DNA of 64,000 nucleotides. It comes from Peptostreptococcaceae bacterium. GTDB taxonomy: Bacteria; Bacillota; Clostridia; Peptostreptococcales; Peptostreptococcaceae. This document shows positions 1 to 9,874 of this stretch, one piece after another. The position numbers and the translations under genes are program-made. A model generated the notes under the pieces. It saw only the letters and a program-made list of their open reading frames with translations, was not told where the DNA came from and made no database searches. Positions within the stretch are counted from its first letter, which is position 1; every line of letters starts with the position of its first letter. The stretch covers positions 1 through 64,000 of the forward strand of contig JAOARY010000021.1 in NCBI GenBank assembly GCA_025210335.1, given 5' to 3'.

Positions 1-351
1 GGAATAGGTATTGCTATTGGAGCAGGATTTTATGAAGGTGCTATAATAGCTTCTTTAATGGTTATACTTTCTTTATTTTTCTTTTCTAAAGTCGAAGGAA
101 AAATATCTTTTGGTACAAATGAAGAAATTATTCATATAAAATCAATAAATAAAGCTGGACAAATAGGAAAAATATCAACTTTATTTGGTGAATCTAATAT
201 TAAAATACGCGATATAAAGGTTGAAACAAAAGATGAAAAAGTCGTCACTATAAAAATAAGAGTTATTGTACCAAGAAGAGTAGATATTTGGAATATTATT
301 GAGAATTTAGTCTTAATAGATGGCATAAAGTCTGCAAACAGACATGAATAA
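1..351 (+). CDS. MgtC/SapB family membrane protein, C-terminal part (5' truncated by window edge)
   Basis: The reading frame is open from base 1, so the gene starts outside the window. The visible part begins with a glycine/alanine-rich membrane segment (GIGIAIGAGFYEGAIIAS) followed by a second hydrophobic stretch. This is the signature end of the MgtC/SapB membrane domain. About 75 soluble residues follow, with an ACT-like pattern (IKSINKAGQIGKISTLFG), as in the longer family members. The family is linked to magnesium limitation and to membrane-potential or ATPase control in other bacteria; its role here is unknown. A strong hairpin terminator follows. The family call is fairly secure; the function is not. 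Confidence 0.75.
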   Translation, partial: GIGIAIGAGFYEGAIIASLMVILSLFFFSKVEGKISFGTNEEIIHIKSINKAGQIGKISTLFGESNIKIRDIKVETKDEKVVTIKIRVIVPRRVDIWNIIENLVLIDGIKSANRHE

Positions 352-405
352 TATTATATAAAAACTTCAAACTATTAATATCTATAATTATTTATATAAT
401 TTTTG

Positions 406-437
406 GTGTTGGTGAAATACCCAACACTTATTTTTTT
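406..437 (+). terminator. Rho-independent terminator of the MgtC-like gene
   Basis: GTGTTGG and CCAACAC form a 7-bp stem around an 8-base loop, followed by TTATTTTTTT. The same element, with only one changed base in about 38, recurs at 19866-19898 with no plus-strand gene upstream of it. Confidence 0.85.
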
Positions 438-458
438 AATACCATAACCCTTTAAAAT

Positions 459-1349
459 TCAACTCATCATAGCACCTATTAAATATATAATACAAAGATG
501 CATAGGGTAAAATATATAAAATATATATTTATTATATTTCCTACCTTGTTTATTATTATATGAAAGTATAATTGGTAAAGCAAAAATCATCATCCATTGA
601 TATTCATTAAATAGTAATGATTCAAAGCTAAATCCAGTAGTACTTCTGGGACTTAATCCTAATATATATTCGAATAATGCTCTTAAAAGTTCACCTATCA
701 CATCTACTTTATTTTCTATTATTCTAGTAAATCTAGGAACAAAATTTCTTAAAGTTATATTCATATATATAAAACAAAAAAATATATAATTAAATGCAAG
801 TAATTTTTTATTATCTTTGCTAAAATAAAAAATTACTCCTAATAATACAAAAGTTAATCCTCCTTCAACATAAGCAACAGTACCACCCAAAGCATTCAAA
901 AATTGCAAATTATTAAATAGTCCATCACCACAAAAATTTTGAAATATAACAATCATGGTAATTTGCCAACAAATATAAAGTGATAAATATTTAGAAAAAT
1001 CTTTATCATTCTTTTTATATAATTCAACAAACAATATGAAAACACAAGTCGTAAAATATGTTCTAAAAATATTTGGATTTAAAGATTTGCCATAGTTATA
1101 ATTAATATCTACATGTCTTTCAGTTAATGTAAAAATAAGATTTGCAAATAAACTAAAAATATATAACCTAATTAAGTATACTTTTTTACTTTTTGTATAA
1201 TAAAAACCCCATACCATTATAAATAAAAATAAAGGGAAAGAAATTCTTCCTATCCAAGCAAATATAATTGGCATATTTGGTATATAGTAATATATATGAT
1301 CAACTATCATTAAAATTAATGCTAGCCATTTTATTTTTGCAGATGACAT
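459..1349 (-). CDS. TraX family membrane protein
   Basis: This is a 296-residue integral membrane protein with roughly eight hydrophobic segments spread over its whole length. The N-terminus carries the family pattern KWLALILMIVDHIYY, with the conserved DH pair, then RISFPLFLFIMVWGF. This matches the TraX family, named after the F-plasmid pilin acetylase; chromosomal copies in Firmicutes have no established role and are presumed acyltransferase-like. A GAGGTGG ribosome site precedes the ATG. It is monocistronic, convergent with the MgtC-like gene and separated from purL by a bidirectional terminator. Family assignment is good, substrate unknown. Confidence 0.75.
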   Translation of the reverse strand: MSSAKIKWLALILMIVDHIYYYIPNMPIIFAWIGRISFPLFLFIMVWGFYYTKSKKVYLIRLYIFSLFANLIFTLTERHVDINYNYGKSLNPNIFRTYFTTCVFILFVELYKKNDKDFSKYLSLYICWQITMIVIFQNFCGDGLFNNLQFLNALGGTVAYVEGGLTFVLLGVIFYFSKDNKKLLAFNYIFFCFIYMNITLRNFVPRFTRIIENKVDVIGELLRALFEYILGLSPRSTTGFSFESLLFNEYQWMMIFALPIILSYNNKQGRKYNKYIFYIFYPMHLCIIYLIGAMMS

Positions 1350-1534
1350 TTAAACCACCTCTAAAAAATTTAATTATTTGTTAATTCAACAAACAAAATA
1401 TAACAAATAAAATAGTTGAAGTCAATATTTTTTATTTATTGTATTTATTTTCAAAAATTTTTTTTATTGTATTTTAGATATAAATATTTTAAAATATTAT
1501 AATATTAACATTAATTCATAATTTTAAAAAATAA

Positions 1535-1580
1535 AAAACTGTAGTATTAGTATAAAATATTATACAAATACTACAGTTTT
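1535..1580. terminator. Bidirectional terminator downstream of purL
   Basis: AAAACTGTAGTATT pairs perfectly with AATACTACAGTTTT around an AT-rich loop, with A and T runs on the two sides. It closes the long minus-strand purine operon. The rest of 1350-1595 is AT-rich spacer in which I see nothing else. Confidence 0.8.
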
Positions 1581-1595
1581 ATTTATTATTTAGTT

Positions 1596-4500
1596 CTAAC
1601 TAAAATACTTAACTCCAGATTTAAATATTTTGCTATCATAAGAACCTACTACATTCTTATATAAAGTACCATTTACTCTTTCACTATGTCCCATCTTACC
1701 AAAAATTTTACCATTTGGACTTGTAATCCCTTCTATTGCAAACTTAGAACCATTAGGGTTATATTCTCCATCCATTGATGGTTTACCATTTAAATCAACA
1801 TACTGAGTTGCTATTTGATTATTTGCTATTAATTTCTTTATAACATCCTCATTAGCACTAAATCTACCTTCTCCATGAGATACTGCAACCTTATATACAT
1901 CATCAGGATTAGTTTCGTATAGCCAAGGTGATTTATTCGATATGATTTTAGTGTTTACTATTTTTGATATATGTCTATTTATTTCATTATAAGTTAAGGT
2001 TGGACTATTTTCATCCATCTTTGTAATTTTGCCATCAGGAAGCAATCCTAATTTGATAAGAGCTTGGAAACCATTACAAATACCAATCATTAGTCCATCG
2101 TTCTTATCCAAAAACTCTGCTATGGCTTCTTTTATCTTATCATTTCTAAATATTATACTTATAAATTTACCCGAACCATCAGGCTCATCTGATGCACTAA
2201 ATCCACCAGGAAGAGCAATTATTTGAGATTTTTTAATTTCCGTAGCTAAATAATCTATTGAATTTTGAATATCTGATTCGCTAAGATTCTTGAATATATT
2301 AAACTTAGTCTTAGCTCCTTCTTCGTCAAACACTCTTTTTATATCATATTCACAATTTGTACCTGGAAAAACAGGTATTAATACATTCGGTTTTGCTATT
2401 TTAATATTAGCTTTTTTTATATTAACTTCTTTATAAGAATTAATATTTATATTTTCTTTCGTATTTTCTTCCTTTATTAGCTTATCTTTATAAATATTAT
2501 CTAAAGGACTTTTCCATACATCTATAAGCTCCTTTAATTTATATTCATCTTCATTTATTATAAGCTTTTCATCTTCTATTATAGTTCCAAGAACCTTATA
2601 ATCTACATTTTTTAATAAATCTAAGTCAAATTTATTATCAACTTCAATTATTAAAGAACCATAGTTTTTGGCAAAATAATCATGTTCTAAATTCTCAAAT
2701 CTAAACCCTAAATGATTACCTATTAAAGATTTAAATATTGATTCAAATGTACCTTTAAAACCTAATGTAGTTGCTGAAATTATTTTATTTTCTTGATTTA
2801 ATTTATAAAATAAATCATACATATTTTTTAGATAATCAAAGTCAAATACTTCAAATTTATCTTTTTTAGCTTCTAATATAATTACTTTATTATCATTTGA
2901 TTTAAACTCATTTGTTAATAGATGTTCTTCATCCATTGTATTAACAGCAAAAGATATCAAAGTAGGTGGTACATTTATATCATTAAAAGTACCAGACATA
3001 CTATCCTTTCCACCTATTGCTGGTAAAGATAATTCCTTTAATACTCTATTTGCACCCAAAAGTGATACAAATGGTTTGCCCCATTTTTCCTTAGAACTTA
3101 GTTTTTCAAAATATTCTTGGAAACTAAATCTAATATTAGAATACTTAGCTCCAGCACTAACTAATTTTGATACTGATTCGACAACAGCATTTATAGAACC
3201 ATGATAAGGACTTTCCTTACTTAAATATGGATCATAACCATAAGACATAACACTTACTGTGCTAGTTTTTGCGTCTAATACTGGTATTTTTGCTGCCATA
3301 ATATTAGTTTTTGTAAGTTGATGTTTTCCACCAAAAGGCATAAGCGTTGAATTAGAACCTATTGTTGAATCAAACATCTCAACCAAACCTTTATCTGATG
3401 ATACATTTATATTTGAAATAGCATCTATTATATTTTCTTTATTTAATTTAAGTTTTTCTTTAGTTTGTAATTTAGGACTTTTTACAATTATATTAGTACT
3501 TTGACTAGCTCCATTACTATCTAAGAAACTTCTTTTTAAATCTACTATATTTTGACCCTTAAATTTCATAACAAGTCTATTGCTATTTGTTACAACTGCA
3601 ACCTTAGTGCATTCAATATTTTCTTCTTTTGCAAATTCCATAAATTTATCTACATCTGATTCTTTAACACATACAGCCATTCTTTCTTGTGATTCTGAAA
3701 TTGCTAATTCAGTACCATTTAAACCTTCATATTTCTTAGGAACTTTATCTAAATCAATTTCTAAAGAATCTGCAATTTCACCTATTGCAACGGAAACTCC
3801 CCCAGCACCAAAATCATTAGCCTTTTTTATTAATTTTGATACATTAGAATTTCTAAAAAATCTTTGTAATTTTCTTTCTTCTACTGCATTTCCCTTTTGA
3901 ACTTGAGCTCCACATTCTAATATTGAATTGTCATCATGTTCAACAGATGAACCAGTTGCTCCACCACAACCATCTCTTCCTGTTCGTCCTCCAATTAAAA
4001 GAATTACATCTCCTTTATCTGGACTTTTTCTCATTACATTTTCTAATTTATTAGCACCTATAACAGCACCAACTTCCATTCTCTTTGCAACAAAATCTTC
4101 ATGATATAATTCTTTAACAAAACCAGTACTAAGCCCAATTTGATTACCATAAGAACTATAGCCTCTAGCTGCACCCTTACAAATAGTTTTTTGAGGAAGC
4201 TTTCCTTTTAAAGTGCTTTCTATAGCTTTTGTTGGATCTGCTGCTCCTGTAATTCTCATAGCTTGATATACATATGATCTACCTGAAAGTGGATCTCTTA
4301 TTGCTCCACCTAAACAAGTTGCTGCTCCACCAAAAGGTTCTATCTCTGTAGGATGATTATGCGTTTCATTTTTAAACATCAATAGATATTTTTCTATTTT
4401 TTCTTCATTACCATTTTGAACTTTAACATCAATTATAATACTACATGCATTTATCTCATCAGAAACTTCTAAATCCTCTAATTTCCCTAATTTCTTTAAT

Positions 4501-5345
4501 TCTTTCATAGATAATGTTGCTATATTCATCAAATTAAGAGGTCTATTTTTGCCCTTATATACAAATTCAAAACTTTCCTTTAATATATTATATGATTTTT
4601 CAAATTCTTCTTTAAACTCACCATCTTCAAATTCTACATCTTTAATTTCAGTATTAAAAGTTGTATGTCTACAGTGATCTGACCAATAAGTATCTAGTAC
4701 TTTAAGTTCTGTTCTTGTTGGGTTTCTTTTTTCGTCTATATAATATGATTTTATAAATTCCAAATCATTTAGAGTCATTGCAAGGCTATTATCCTCTTTA
4801 AATTTAATAAAATCATTAGTATTCATATTTATGAAATCATCAATAATCTCTTCTTTTGATACATTTATACTTTCTTCTTTAAAACCTTCTTTTTCTAAAC
4901 TAGCTTCTTTTGAATCCACTTCATTAATAAGATATTTCTTTATTTTTTTTATACTTTCTTCATCAACTTCATTATTTAAAACATATACTTTCTTGCATCT
5001 TATTTTTGGATTTTCTTCACTCGATAAAATCTTTAAGCTTTTTAAAGTCCAATCTTGTCTTTGGTCATATTGCCCTGGAAGATATTCTATAGCAAATACT
5101 TTATCCAAAGAATCCAAATTTGCTATATTTTCTTCATACAAATAATCAACAGGAGGTTCACTAAAAATCTCGTATTTAGCTCTTTCATATGATGTTTGTG
5201 ACAAATCTTTTACATCATATCTGTTTAAAACTCTTAATTTATTTAAATTCTTTATATTTAGATTTTCTTTTAAATCCATAAAAAGTTCTTTTTGTTCAAA
5301 ACTAAATTGCTCTTTTTTTTCAACATATATAGTTTTTATACTCAT
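1596..5345 (-). CDS. purL: Phosphoribosylformylglycinamidine synthase, single-chain (PurL)
   Basis: At 1249 residues this is the large single-chain FGAM synthase. It converts FGAR, ATP and glutamine to FGAM in step 4 of purine synthesis, in the cytosol. The catalytic core carries the conserved DTYWSDHCRHTTF segment near residue 220 and GGRTGRDGCGGATGSS near 450. A class I glutamine amidotransferase domain fills the last 270 or so residues, with PVFPGTNCEYD, the nucleophile in GICNGFQ near residue 1090, and the HGEGRF histidine/glutamate. Separate purS and purQ genes are therefore not needed. It is the last gene of the pur operon, 14 bases after purD, with AAGGAGAG upstream of its ATG. The fused form is unlike the PurSQL split of Bacillus. 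Confidence 0.97.
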   Translation of the reverse strand: MSIKTIYVEKKEQFSFEQKELFMDLKENLNIKNLNKLRVLNRYDVKDLSQTSYERAKYEIFSEPPVDYLYEENIANLDSLDKVFAIEYLPGQYDQRQDWTLKSLKILSSEENPKIRCKKVYVLNNEVDEESIKKIKKYLINEVDSKEASLEKEGFKEESINVSKEEIIDDFINMNTNDFIKFKEDNSLAMTLNDLEFIKSYYIDEKRNPTRTELKVLDTYWSDHCRHTTFNTEIKDVEFEDGEFKEEFEKSYNILKESFEFVYKGKNRPLNLMNIATLSMKELKKLGKLEDLEVSDEINACSIIIDVKVQNGNEEKIEKYLLMFKNETHNHPTEIEPFGGAATCLGGAIRDPLSGRSYVYQAMRITGAADPTKAIESTLKGKLPQKTICKGAARGYSSYGNQIGLSTGFVKELYHEDFVAKRMEVGAVIGANKLENVMRKSPDKGDVILLIGGRTGRDGCGGATGSSVEHDDNSILECGAQVQKGNAVEERKLQRFFRNSNVSKLIKKANDFGAGGVSVAIGEIADSLEIDLDKVPKKYEGLNGTELAISESQERMAVCVKESDVDKFMEFAKEENIECTKVAVVTNSNRLVMKFKGQNIVDLKRSFLDSNGASQSTNIIVKSPKLQTKEKLKLNKENIIDAISNINVSSDKGLVEMFDSTIGSNSTLMPFGGKHQLTKTNIMAAKIPVLDAKTSTVSVMSYGYDPYLSKESPYHGSINAVVESVSKLVSAGAKYSNIRFSFQEYFEKLSSKEKWGKPFVSLLGANRVLKELSLPAIGGKDSMSGTFNDINVPPTLISFAVNTMDEEHLLTNEFKSNDNKVIILEAKKDKFEVFDFDYLKNMYDLFYKLNQENKIISATTLGFKGTFESIFKSLIGNHLGFRFENLEHDYFAKNYGSLIIEVDNKFDLDLLKNVDYKVLGTIIEDEKLIINEDEYKLKELIDVWKSPLDNIYKDKLIKEENTKENININSYKEVNIKKANIKIAKPNVLIPVFPGTNCEYDIKRVFDEEGAKTKFNIFKNLSESDIQNSIDYLATEIKKSQIIALPGGFSASDEPDGSGKFISIIFRNDKIKEAIAEFLDKNDGLMIGICNGFQALIKLGLLPDGKITKMDENSPTLTYNEINRHISKIVNTKIISNKSPWLYETNPDDVYKVAVSHGEGRFSANEDVIKKLIANNQIATQYVDLNGKPSMDGEYNPNGSKFAIEGITSPNGKIFGKMGHSERVNGTLYKNVVGSYDSKIFKSGVKYFS

Positions 5346-5359
5346 TAGAATCTCTCCTT

Positions 5360-6610
5360 TTAATTACCTATATCTGTTCTTATGAAACTATTTTCAAAAT
5401 CAATTTTTGATACATTTTGATATACTTTATTATAAAGTGCTTCGTAATTATCTGCTAATGAAACAACACCAAGAACTCTTCCTCCATTAGTAAATACTTT
5501 ATCATCCTTAGTAAGAGTACCAGAATGATATATTATTATATCTTCATCAACTTCTTTTAAATTCTTTATTTCTTTTTTGACTTCATATTTAAGTGGATAA
5601 CCACCCGATGCCATTATCACACACATACTTTTTTTATCTGACCAATCTAAGTTTATATTATCTAAATTACCATCTATACAGGAATTCATGATGTCTACTA
5701 AATTAGTCTTAAGTCTTGGAAGAAGTACTTGTGTTTCTGGATCTCCAAATCTAACATTAAACTCTAAAACATAAGGAATATTATCTTTAATCATAAAACC
5801 TATAAAAATTACACCTTTATAATCTATCTCCTCTTCTTTTAGACCATTCATAAATGGTTTAATTATCAAATTATTTATTTTTTCTTCTAAGTCTTTTGTA
5901 TAAATAGGGTTTGGTGATATATTTCCCATTCCACCAGTATTAAGTCCCTCATCATTATTCATAGCTCTTTTATAATCTTTTGCACTTTCAAGAAGCTTTA
6001 TATTTTTTCCATCCACAAATGCAAGTATAGACATTTCAATTCCATCTATAAATTCTTCTATAACTACTTTATTTCCAGCTTCACTAAATACCTTTTGTAA
6101 GAATATATCATCCAAGGCTTGTAATGCTTCATCATTAGTTTGACAAATCAATACACCCTTACCAGAAGCTAACCCATCTGCTTTTATAACAAGTGGATAA
6201 TCAAATCCATCTAAGAAATTTAGTGCTTCATCATATGAATATGCTGTTTTGAATTTGGCTGTTTTAATATCGTATTTTTGCATAAATTCTTTTGAATAAG
6301 ATTTGCTACCTTCTAATTTAGATGCTTTTTTAGATGGTGCAAAAATTCTTAAATTATGCTTATTAAACTCATCATATATTCCATCAACTAAAGGTTTTTC
6401 TGGTCCAACAATTGTAAGATCTATCTCTTTAGTTTTGCAAAAATCTATTAATTTAGATATTTCATCATTCTTTATCAAAACTCTTTTTGCAATGCTATCC
6501 ATACCAGCATTAACACCTGTATAATAAAGTTGTATCTCCTTATCGTCTGCTACTAACTTATGTGCAATTGCATGTTCTCTACCACCATTACCGATTATAA
6601 GTATTCTCAT
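5360..6610 (-). CDS. purD: Phosphoribosylamine-glycine ligase (PurD)
   Basis: This 416-residue ATP-grasp enzyme joins phosphoribosylamine and glycine to give GAR, step 2 of purine synthesis. The N-terminus shows GNGGREHAIAHKL, the central ATP-grasp fold has IKADGLASGKGV, and the metal-binding end of the fold reads EFNVRFGDPETQVLLPRL. Length matches the family. It lies 11 bases downstream of purH and 14 upstream of purL, consistent with one transcript. Nothing is missing. Confidence 0.97.
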   Translation of the reverse strand: MRILIIGNGGREHAIAHKLVADDKEIQLYYTGVNAGMDSIAKRVLIKNDEISKLIDFCKTKEIDLTIVGPEKPLVDGIYDEFNKHNLRIFAPSKKASKLEGSKSYSKEFMQKYDIKTAKFKTAYSYDEALNFLDGFDYPLVIKADGLASGKGVLICQTNDEALQALDDIFLQKVFSEAGNKVVIEEFIDGIEMSILAFVDGKNIKLLESAKDYKRAMNNDEGLNTGGMGNISPNPIYTKDLEEKINNLIIKPFMNGLKEEEIDYKGVIFIGFMIKDNIPYVLEFNVRFGDPETQVLLPRLKTNLVDIMNSCIDGNLDNINLDWSDKKSMCVIMASGGYPLKYEVKKEIKNLKEVDEDIIIYHSGTLTKDDKVFTNGGRVLGVVSLADNYEALYNKVYQNVSKIDFENSFIRTDIGN

Positions 6611-6621
6611 CTTAAATCTCC

Positions 6622-8166
6622 TTAATGTTTAAAATGTCTTGTATTTGTAAATACCATAGAAATATTATTATCATCACAAGCTTTTATTGAATCTTTATCT
6701 CTTATAGAACCACCTGGTTGAATTACCCCTGCTATTTGATGTTCTGCTGCTAATTTAACACAATCATCAAATGGAAAATATGCATCTGATATTAGTATAG
6801 CATCTTTAAAATCTTTATCTGTATTATTTTCTAAAGCATTTTTAAGTGCCCAAATTCGTGAGGTTTGTCCAAGACCAATAGCTAATGTCTGTCCATTTTT
6901 AACTAAAGCAATCGCATTTGATTTTGCATGTTTTAATATCTTCATTCCAAATTTCATATCTTCTAAATCTTGTTTATTTGGTTCTCTTTTTGTAACTACT
7001 TTTAAATCTTCATAATCCTTATCATTTTTATCTTGTGCAAGAATCTTTCCATCTAAATATTTAAAATCATACTTTCTACTTTTGTTTTTTAAATCATTTA
7101 ATTTTAGAATTCTTAAATTCTTTTTAGTCTTTAAAATTTCCAATGCTTCATCTGTAAAATCATAAGCTGCAACTATCTCTAAGAAAATCTCATTCATCAT
7201 CTTAGCACTATCTTTGTCTATTACATCATTTATAACAACTATTCCACCAAATATAGATGTTTTATCAGCCTCATACATTTTTTTGTAAGCATCAAAACTA
7301 TTTGCCCCTATTCCGACACCACAAGGATTTGTATGCTTAATTCCAACTGCAACAACTTGATCATCATAAGAATTATCTTCACAAAACTCTCTAGCTATTT
7401 CAAGACCACCCATCAAATCATTTATATTATTAAAAGATAATTTCTTACCCCAAAGTATTTCAAAATCCAAAACTCTTTGCTTTTGATAATTTTCCTTATA
7501 CAAATATCCTTTTTGATGTGGATTTTCTCCATATCTTAGTTCATCTTCTTTTTCAAAAGTTAAATTCATATATTTAGGGTATTTTTCTTCTATTTCATCA
7601 TTAAAATAATTAGAAATTATAGAATCATAATGTGCCGTAAGCGTAAATGCCTTTGCTGCTAATTTCTTTTTATAATTTATATCAATTTGATTATCTTTAA
7701 TTTTATTTATTACCTCATCATAATCATTGATATCTGTAACAACCAATACATCTTTATAATTTTTAGATGCAGAGCGAATCATTGAAGGGCCACCTATATC
7801 TATATTTTCAACTAATTCATCATGTGATTTATCATCTAACAAGCATTTTTCAAAATTATATAAATTACATACTACCATATCAATACTTTCAATATCATTT
7901 TCTTTTATTGTATCTATATGATTTTGATTATCTCTTTTATATAATAATCCACCATGAATTTTTGGATGCAAAGTCTTTACTCTTCCATCTAATATTTCTT
8001 TTGAACCAGTAACTTCATCTATTCTTAAAGGGTTTAAATTGTTTTCTTTTAAAATTCTATATGTATTTCCAGTTGAAATTATTTCATAATCCAAACTTTC
8101 TAATCTCTTTGCAAATTCTACAATATTAGTTTTATCAGTTACGCTTATAAGTGCTCTCTTAGCCAA
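6622..8166 (-). CDS. purH: Bifunctional AICAR formyltransferase / IMP cyclohydrolase (PurH)
   Basis: This 514-residue protein makes the last two steps to IMP. Residues 1 to about 190 form the cyclohydrolase (MGS-like) domain with ISVTDKTNIVEFAKRLESL and GGPSMIRSASKNY. The rest is the transformylase, with the KHTNPCGVG motif and the family-typical VIQPGGSIRD near the C-terminus. The start overlaps the purN stop by 8 bases, which suggests translational coupling. All motifs are intact. Confidence 0.97.
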   Translation of the reverse strand: MAKRALISVTDKTNIVEFAKRLESLDYEIISTGNTYRILKENNLNPLRIDEVTGSKEILDGRVKTLHPKIHGGLLYKRDNQNHIDTIKENDIESIDMVVCNLYNFEKCLLDDKSHDELVENIDIGGPSMIRSASKNYKDVLVVTDINDYDEVINKIKDNQIDINYKKKLAAKAFTLTAHYDSIISNYFNDEIEEKYPKYMNLTFEKEDELRYGENPHQKGYLYKENYQKQRVLDFEILWGKKLSFNNINDLMGGLEIAREFCEDNSYDDQVVAVGIKHTNPCGVGIGANSFDAYKKMYEADKTSIFGGIVVINDVIDKDSAKMMNEIFLEIVAAYDFTDEALEILKTKKNLRILKLNDLKNKSRKYDFKYLDGKILAQDKNDKDYEDLKVVTKREPNKQDLEDMKFGMKILKHAKSNAIALVKNGQTLAIGLGQTSRIWALKNALENNTDKDFKDAILISDAYFPFDDCVKLAAEHQIAGVIQPGGSIRDKDSIKACDDNNISMVFTNTRHFKH

Positions 8167-8755
8167 TTATATCAACCCTTTCATCTTCATTTATAATAAT
8201 ATTACCTTCACAAAATTGCTTAACCACATAAGGTAGTATTTCATGTTCCACTTCTAATACCTTTTTAGCCACACTTTCTTTGCTATCATTTATATCAACC
8301 TCTACAGTTTTTTGCATTATTATCGGCCCTTCATCTGCTATTTCATTTACAAAATGAACTGTAGCCCCACTTATTTTAACCCCTTTTTTTATAACCGCTT
8401 CATGAACTTTCATCCCATAATACCCTTTGCCACAAAAACTAGGTATCAAAGATGGATGTATATTTATTATTTTATTTTTGTATTCTTTGATAAAATCTTT
8501 TGATAAAATTTTTAAAAAACCTGCCAAAACAATCAAATCTATATTCTCTTTTTTCAACTCATTTTTTATATCTTCTTCATCATTTATATATAAATTTTTT
8601 ATATTTTCTTCTTTTGCTCTTTGTAGACCATATACATTTTCTTTATTTGATATCACTAATTTTATATTTCCATTTATATTATTGTTTTTGCATTCATCAA
8701 TAAGTCTTTGTAGATTGCTTCCCGAACCAGATATTAATACTGCTATATTTAACAT
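8159..8755 (-). CDS. purN: Phosphoribosylglycinamide formyltransferase (PurN)
   Basis: This 198-residue, 10-formyl-THF-dependent GAR transformylase carries out step 3 of purine synthesis. It has the phosphate-binding SGSGSNLQRLID near the N-terminus. The catalytic asparagine and histidine lie in INIHPSLIPSF, and the catalytic aspartate in ADEGPIIMQ. It overlaps purM by 7 bases and purH by 8. The formate-dependent enzyme PurT is not seen in the window. Confidence 0.96.
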   Translation of the reverse strand: MLNIAVLISGSGSNLQRLIDECKNNNINGNIKLVISNKENVYGLQRAKEENIKNLYINDEEDIKNELKKENIDLIVLAGFLKILSKDFIKEYKNKIINIHPSLIPSFCGKGYYGMKVHEAVIKKGVKISGATVHFVNEIADEGPIIMQKTVEVDINDSKESVAKKVLEVEHEILPYVVKQFCEGNIIINEDERVDIIG

Positions 8756-9783
8756 ATAACTACCCCATCACCTTCTACAATACTTCCTATAACTTTAGCT
8801 TCATCTTCACCGATTTCATTTATTTTTTTAATTATTTTAGCACTATCTTTACTATCACATATTATAGTCATTCCAACACCCATATTAAAACTTCTATATA
8901 ATTCTGTTTTATCTATTAAATTAGTAGATTTTATAAATTCAAATATATCAACCTTGAACAATTCTTCTTCATTTATATTAGCCATTAGACCATCTTTTAA
9001 TATTCTTGGTACATTCTCTAAAAGTCCTCCACCAGTTATATGTGCAATTCCTTTTATATCAAATTCTTTTAAAAGTCCCATTATAGTCTTAACATAAATT
9101 TTTGTAGGTCTTAATAAAACTTCTTTTAAACTTTCATCAAAATTATCTATTTTAGAATCTAAATTCATATTAAGTTTTTCAAAAAATAGCTTTCGAACAA
9201 GAGAATATCCATTTGAATGAACACCGCTTGATTTAAGTCCAATTATAGTATCTCCTACTTTTATATCTTGTCCTGTTATTATATTTTTTTTATCACATAT
9301 TCCAACTGCAAAACCAGCTAAATCATATTCATTGTGATCATACATACCAGGCATTTCAGCAGTTTCTCCACCTATTAAACTACATTGTGCCATTTTACAT
9401 CCATCTGTAATTCCCTTTACTATATCAATAGAAACTTTTGAATCTAATTTCCCAACACCTATATAATCTAAGAAAAATAAAGGTTTAGCACCCTGACAGA
9501 TTAAGTCATTAACACTCATGGCAACCAAATCAATTCCAACCGTATCATGTATACAAGAATCTTTTGAAATCATTAATTTTGTTCCTACACCATCTGTTGC
9601 TGATAAAAGTACTGGTTCATCCATATGCTTAAAATCTTTAAGTGAATACCCACCACTAAAAAGACCAATTTTACCTAAAACATTATTTGAAAAAGTACTA
9701 GAAACCATATCCTTTATATCACTTACAAACTTATTTCCTTCTTCTATATTAACTCCTGAATCTTTATATGTTAGCTTATCCAT
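8749..9783 (-). CDS. purM: Phosphoribosylformylglycinamidine cyclo-ligase (PurM)
   Basis: AIR synthetase closes the imidazole ring (step 5). I place the start at the ATG ending at 9783, giving 344 residues beginning MDKLTYKDSGVNIEEG, because GGAGG at 9789-9793 sits 5 bases before it and family members begin here. A further 16 codons are open upstream but carry no such ribosome site. Recognisable segments are VLLSATDGVGTKLMIS, GGETAEMPGMY and HITGGGLLENVPRIL. It follows purF closely and overlaps purN. Confidence 0.96.
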   Translation of the reverse strand: MDKLTYKDSGVNIEEGNKFVSDIKDMVSSTFSNNVLGKIGLFSGGYSLKDFKHMDEPVLLSATDGVGTKLMISKDSCIHDTVGIDLVAMSVNDLICQGAKPLFFLDYIGVGKLDSKVSIDIVKGITDGCKMAQCSLIGGETAEMPGMYDHNEYDLAGFAVGICDKKNIITGQDIKVGDTIIGLKSSGVHSNGYSLVRKLFFEKLNMNLDSKIDNFDESLKEVLLRPTKIYVKTIMGLLKEFDIKGIAHITGGGLLENVPRILKDGLMANINEEELFKVDIFEFIKSTNLIDKTELYRSFNMGVGMTIICDSKDSAKIIKKINEIGEDEAKVIGSIVEGDGVVIC

Positions 9784-9874
9784 CATAACCTCCAAAGATT
9801 TATCCTCAAATATTTTTATTATACTAAACATTCATATACAGTAATATTATATACTAATTAAATTATATTTTGAT

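Noticed and set aside
3580..3900. Antisense open frames inside purL and other conserved genes
   Set aside because: They are shadow frames of strongly conserved coding sequence, with no ribosome sites and no family-like products.
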